NCBI GenBank assembly: GCA_032358165.1
Contig: JAALGY010000054.1
Coordinates: 2,542,001-2,606,000 of the forward strand
Length of the DNA: 64,000 bases
Direction of reading: 5' to 3'
Origin: Diplosphaera chodatii
Taxonomy: Eukaryota > Chlorophyta > Trebouxiophyceae > Prasiolales > Stichococcaceae
This document shows positions 60,499 through 64,000 of the stretch, in pieces. The notes below the pieces were generated by a model. It was not told the origin of the DNA. It made no database searches and saw nothing but the letters and a program-made list of their open reading frames with translations. Position 1 is the first letter of the stretch; every line of letters starts with the position of its first letter. The position numbers and the translations under genes are program-made.

Positions 60499-61470
60499 CT
60501 GGTATGGCCGGCCTCTGCTCATGAGGACATTTGACACCCTCGTGTCATGATGCGGCGCGCCCGGCCAGCAGAACTGTGACGGCACGCAGTTTGCATGCAG
60601 TATGATCACAGCCACATGGATATACAAGCATGCAGGGCGTGTGACGCACGCAAGCATGTGCACGCGGACCTTCGATCCCTGCTGCTCGGGACCGTCAGCT
60701 GAGTGCATCTTGCTCATGGCGCAGCACGCCACAGCCTGTCGTAATCTAGGAGATGCTTGGCTTGCTTCGTGGACGTATGGCCACCATGGTGATGCTTCCA
60801 TACACAGGCAAGCTCCCCAGGAAAGGGTTTTCTCCGGGACGGGGCACATGTACGAGATGTCCCCGTACAAATGGAAGTCAGATTGACGCTGCATATATCT
60901 GGCGAGGTGCATCGCCATCAACCAAGACACAGTCAACATCCGAGACGAAACATGGGGGGCAGTTCTCCTTGCCACAGAACAGCCCAGCGGCAAGCAAGTG
61001 CGCCGTCGCTCCTGCACATACGCTTGCAGTTCCACTGGTTACAGGCATTCGCATTGCGCATCAGTGGTCAGCAACCTCCCACCATCAGCCAAGCTGTGGA
61101 GCGAGAAAGGGACACACATCTGTGGCAACGAAGGCAGAGACGTTCTGTTCAATGAGGGCAGGCACAAAAGGGGGTCTTTCAGTCTGTGTGGTGATGAGTT
61201 GCTGTCTGCCACCCTCCAGGATCTGCTGCGGCAACTCAAAAGGTTACAGCCAAACGACTGCACGTTCCCGACTCACATGCAAGGTACTGCTGCCACCATC
61301 CACAGCACCGAGCCTGCTCTCACCATGCCGGCGCGACGGGTTCAGGGACTGTTCGACTAGAGACATTTCTTGACTCGGCCACGTTGAAAACAGCTGCAAG
61401 GACGCTGCACCCAGATCAGCACAGCACACGGCAGCCCGCACGCCGTCCAGCCTGCGTCCGTCCCCGACCA
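60499..61470. other. region between H2 and the Toc159-like gene
   Basis: Should hold the missing 5' exon(s) of H2 and the 3' flank of the import receptor gene. Several open frames exist on both strands, but none shows a family motif or joins in phase to a known exon. Confidence 0.4.
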
Positions 61471-64000
61471 TCACAGGTCGAACTCGTTGCCGCCGCGGCT
61501 GCGCAGCTTGCGCCACAGCACGCCCAGCAGCGGCGCGACAAACGAGTAGGCCAGCTCCCTCTTGTCGTGGCTGGTCACCCGCACCGACACCTGCCCCGTG
61601 TTCTTGGAGTTCAGGTTGGCGCGGCCCGACACCTGCGTCTGGGACGTGATGTTGGTCTGCGCGCTGACGTTGCCGCCGATGGCCAGGTCGTTGCGGAACT
61701 TCATCAGGCTCGTCTCCAGCATGAGCACGGTGGACTGGTCAGCGCCGCGGATGCCTGCCAGCCGTGCATTGCCTGCCAATGCCACCTCCTTGCCGGCGCG
61801 CGTGTTGGCGCGCATCATGCCGGCGGACACGACCGCCTTGAGCCCGCGCCGCAGCCGCAGCCGGTCTTCCACCTTGGCGCCCACCACCACGGGGCCCTGC
61901 GCAAGCAGGGTTTACCGAGGGTTTAAGCACGGAGCCTGAGATTGCGCCCGCCACCACGGGGCCCTGCGGAGCGCCATGCCGCAGCGCTGCCAGTTGTTTG
62001 CGGGCGTCCAGGCGGTCGTCCACAGCGCTGTGCTGCAAAGGAGGGTCGGGTGCACTCAGCAGTCTGATGGAGTCGAGCATATATTGGCATCTGCTGAGCC
62101 CGCCTTCTCGGCAGCCCCTCCAGACATGCGTGGCTCGGAACGCCCGCTGCAGAGGCTGCAGCGCTGCCGGGCTGGGGAGGCATTTCAGGGCCAGGACAGC
62201 TGGCTGCGCAGGGTGCAGGGCGGAGGCCTATCAAGACGTTTATTCATTATTGTGAATTATCATCGCGCCTTGGTGGGCTTGCCGCCGCCGTCCACCAGGC
62301 GCGCGGCCAGCATGCCGAGCGCCATGCGGTTGTTGAACGGCATCCTGCTGCGCGTCTCCCCCCGCACCGACCTGCATACGCACCAGCAGCATCAGCCACA
62401 ATGCCAACAGGAGCGAATGGACAATGCCAGCTTGAAGGGAACATTGACAAATGCAGCTCTATCTCAGAGGGACTGGCAGCGGTTCTGGCAGTGCTGTCAC
62501 GCTGCTTGCCCACTCACATCACCCGTGCCAACAAACTTGAGGTGGCGGGAGTGCAGATCCCGGGGCCCGGGGCGCACCACAGGTGGTCCTGGCCCACGGT
62601 CTGGAAGTCGACGCCGGTGGTGGTGACCAGCTTCCGCGCGTGGTGCAGCGACGCCTCCGCCTCGCCCTGCAGTGATGCAGACGACATGTGGACCCAGCTT
62701 TTGCGTGCCGCCGAGCACAGGGTACGCTGGTCCAACCACAGTCGGTTCTCCAATGCTGCTTGTGACGTACCTCCGCAGCAAACATGACAGCATTAGCACT
62801 GGCAAGCACAGCACTCCGCAGAGGACAGTGCCAGCGTGAGAGGGGCATACCAGGATGGAGCAGGTTGTCTTGTCCTTGTGGACCTGCGCCTGGATGTGCG
62901 CCGGCACGCCGCCCAGGTAGGTGCCCTTGGGGCGCACCACGTGCGTGCGCGCGATCGTCATGCCCTCCACCCCGTCGTCGTGGTCCACCGTGTTGGGCTC
63001 CACGAACGGCCTGCCAGGGTTGAGCGCAGGGTTTTGGCCAGCAGCAAAACGCTTGCGCAAAGAGAGGGGTCTGTTCGTGAGCACACAGCCGCCGACACGT
63101 ATGCTGTGACAAGTGAGCAGAAGGCAGGCTCGGTGCAGCGTGAACGGGTTGCCCTCAAAGGTCGTGTGCAGCCAAAGGCAGAGGGCGTGACCAGCGCAGC
63201 TGCATGGTGCAGGCTGACGACACAGTGACAGGGAGGCCAGCGTGGCAGAGCAGTTGGCAGGCGAGGAGAGGCGCTCACTGGGCGACCCAGCCGCCGGGCG
63301 CGTCCATCGACAGGTACCGGTTGTAGCCGACCTCCGGGTCGAAGGACGGCTGCAGCGGCAGGTCCGCCGCCGGCACCGCCACCTGCGCGCGCAGAGCCGC
63401 TTCATTGTACCGTGCGACAACAAGCAGCTGTGAGGTGTGACGGGCACTCGCTGGGGTGTGCAGCCGCCTGCTTTCAGCTGCGCCGCTGCTTGGGGACCCA
63501 GCGCAAGGCTACCCTCACCGCTCCAGGCACGCTCTACGCTTCATTGGGGGTATCTTTCATGTCTCGAACGGCGCACCTGGCTGGAGGGGCCTTCCTCATC
63601 GGCGCGCTCCTCCGCCGCGCGCTGCTGCAGGTACAGCCGCCGCTTCCGGAACTGCACTCAGACATGCAGGCGCCACATCAGCACCATGAGCCCCCAGCTG
63701 GGTGCCTGCCCACCTGCCCGGCTCCCCTTTTGACTCCATGCACACGCTACACAGAGCATCTGCCGGCCTGGTCACAATGCTCGGTGGTACCATCAGGACC
63801 ACACATGCTTGCATTCACCAAATTCTCGTCCTCGATTGCAGCACTGAGCGTGACAAGACAGCAGGCCACGTCAGAGACTGCGGCAAAAGGCAGACACCGC
63901 TGCCGGTCGGGCGCACCTCATCCTTTCGCTCCTCCATGGGCAGCCGCGCCAGCTCCTTGTCCGTCCGGATCTCGCGCTCGTCCTCCGGGAACTTGCGCGG
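61471..64000 (-). CDS. TOC159: chloroplast outer-envelope import receptor, Toc159-like, C-terminal membrane domain (partial)
   Basis: Seven exons in the window: 63917-64000 (cut), 63577-63651, 63279-63382, 62851-63010, 62578-62666, 62296-62371, 61471-61896, all GT-AG. Only the membrane (M) domain is present; the GTPase and acidic domains would lie beyond the right edge. Recognisable M-domain landmarks: LPMEERKDE then FRKRRLYLQQRAAEE, LPLQPSFDPEVGYNRYLSMD, PNTVDHDDGVEGMTIA, VQVHKDK-type strand (QAQVHKDKTTCSIL), TTTGVDFQTVGQDHLWSVRG with ETRSRMPFNNRMALG, VVVGAKVEDRLRLRRGLK, NDLAIGGNVSAQTNITSQTQ, VSGRANLNSKNTGQVSVRVT. These align in order with the M domain of plant Toc159/132/120. The protein recognises transit peptides at the outer envelope together with Toc34 and Toc75. 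Which of the Toc159 paralogs it is cannot be said without the N-terminus. Confidence 0.88.
61942..61968. repeat. decoy copy of the last-exon acceptor of the Toc159-like gene
   Basis: A near-perfect copy of the true intron-exon junction at 61874-61901 (minus-strand core GCAGGGCCCCGTGGTGG) lies about 67 bases away within the last intron. Splicing there would read into the true junction out of frame, so the inner copy is the one that keeps the conserved protein. Confidence 0.8.

Overview
The window is nuclear DNA from a green alga, most likely a GC-rich, intron-dense chlorophyte of the trebouxiophyte kind; the lineage is an inference. The evidence is genes cut into many small exons with short introns ending almost always in GCAG, a Toc159-type chloroplast import receptor, a plastid one-helix chlorophyll-binding protein, mitochondrial complex I and II subunits, an ER N-glycosylation enzyme, and short stretches of the plant-type telomere motif TTTAGGG inside introns. 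I saw no prokaryotic, viral or transposon genes, no CRISPR array and no convincing tRNA.

Region 1 (1-32,100) is dominated by one family of F-box plus leucine-rich-repeat (LRR) genes with about eleven exons. Four copies (A-D) lie on the minus strand at 1-18,240 and two (E, F) on the plus strand at 22,858-32,084. Between them sits TAF12, a histone-fold subunit of TFIID/SAGA. Exon order, intron phases and several exon lengths are the same in all copies. Copies C and E read as intact. B is open but has lost one conserved splice donor. A, D and F carry frameshifts, and an orphan last exon lies behind D. This is a birth-and-death array.

Region 2 (32,661-46,018) holds housekeeping genes in divergent pairs: one-helix protein (-) with RAE1 (+), a complex I ESSS/NDUFB11-like subunit (-) with SDH2 (+), and a plastid-type FAD oxidoreductase (-) with an unrecognised coiled-coil-like protein (+). 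A possible small two-helix protein follows RAE1.

Region 3 (46,381-64,000) carries the unrecognised protein, PDX1 (vitamin B6 synthesis), ALG8 (N-glycan glucosyltransferase), two tandem paralogous proteins with a C-terminal membrane helix (minus strand, 5' ends not found), and the C-terminal half of a Toc159-like receptor running off the right edge.

The most unusual general feature is splicing. About nine of roughly 130 introns placed by hand start with GC instead of GT. At two homologous introns some paralogs have GT and others GC. Short local duplications of exon ends inside introns (FAD gene, Toc159 gene) are a second theme. Exon joins were deduced by eye from reading frame, phase and similarity to known families, and were not checked against transcripts.
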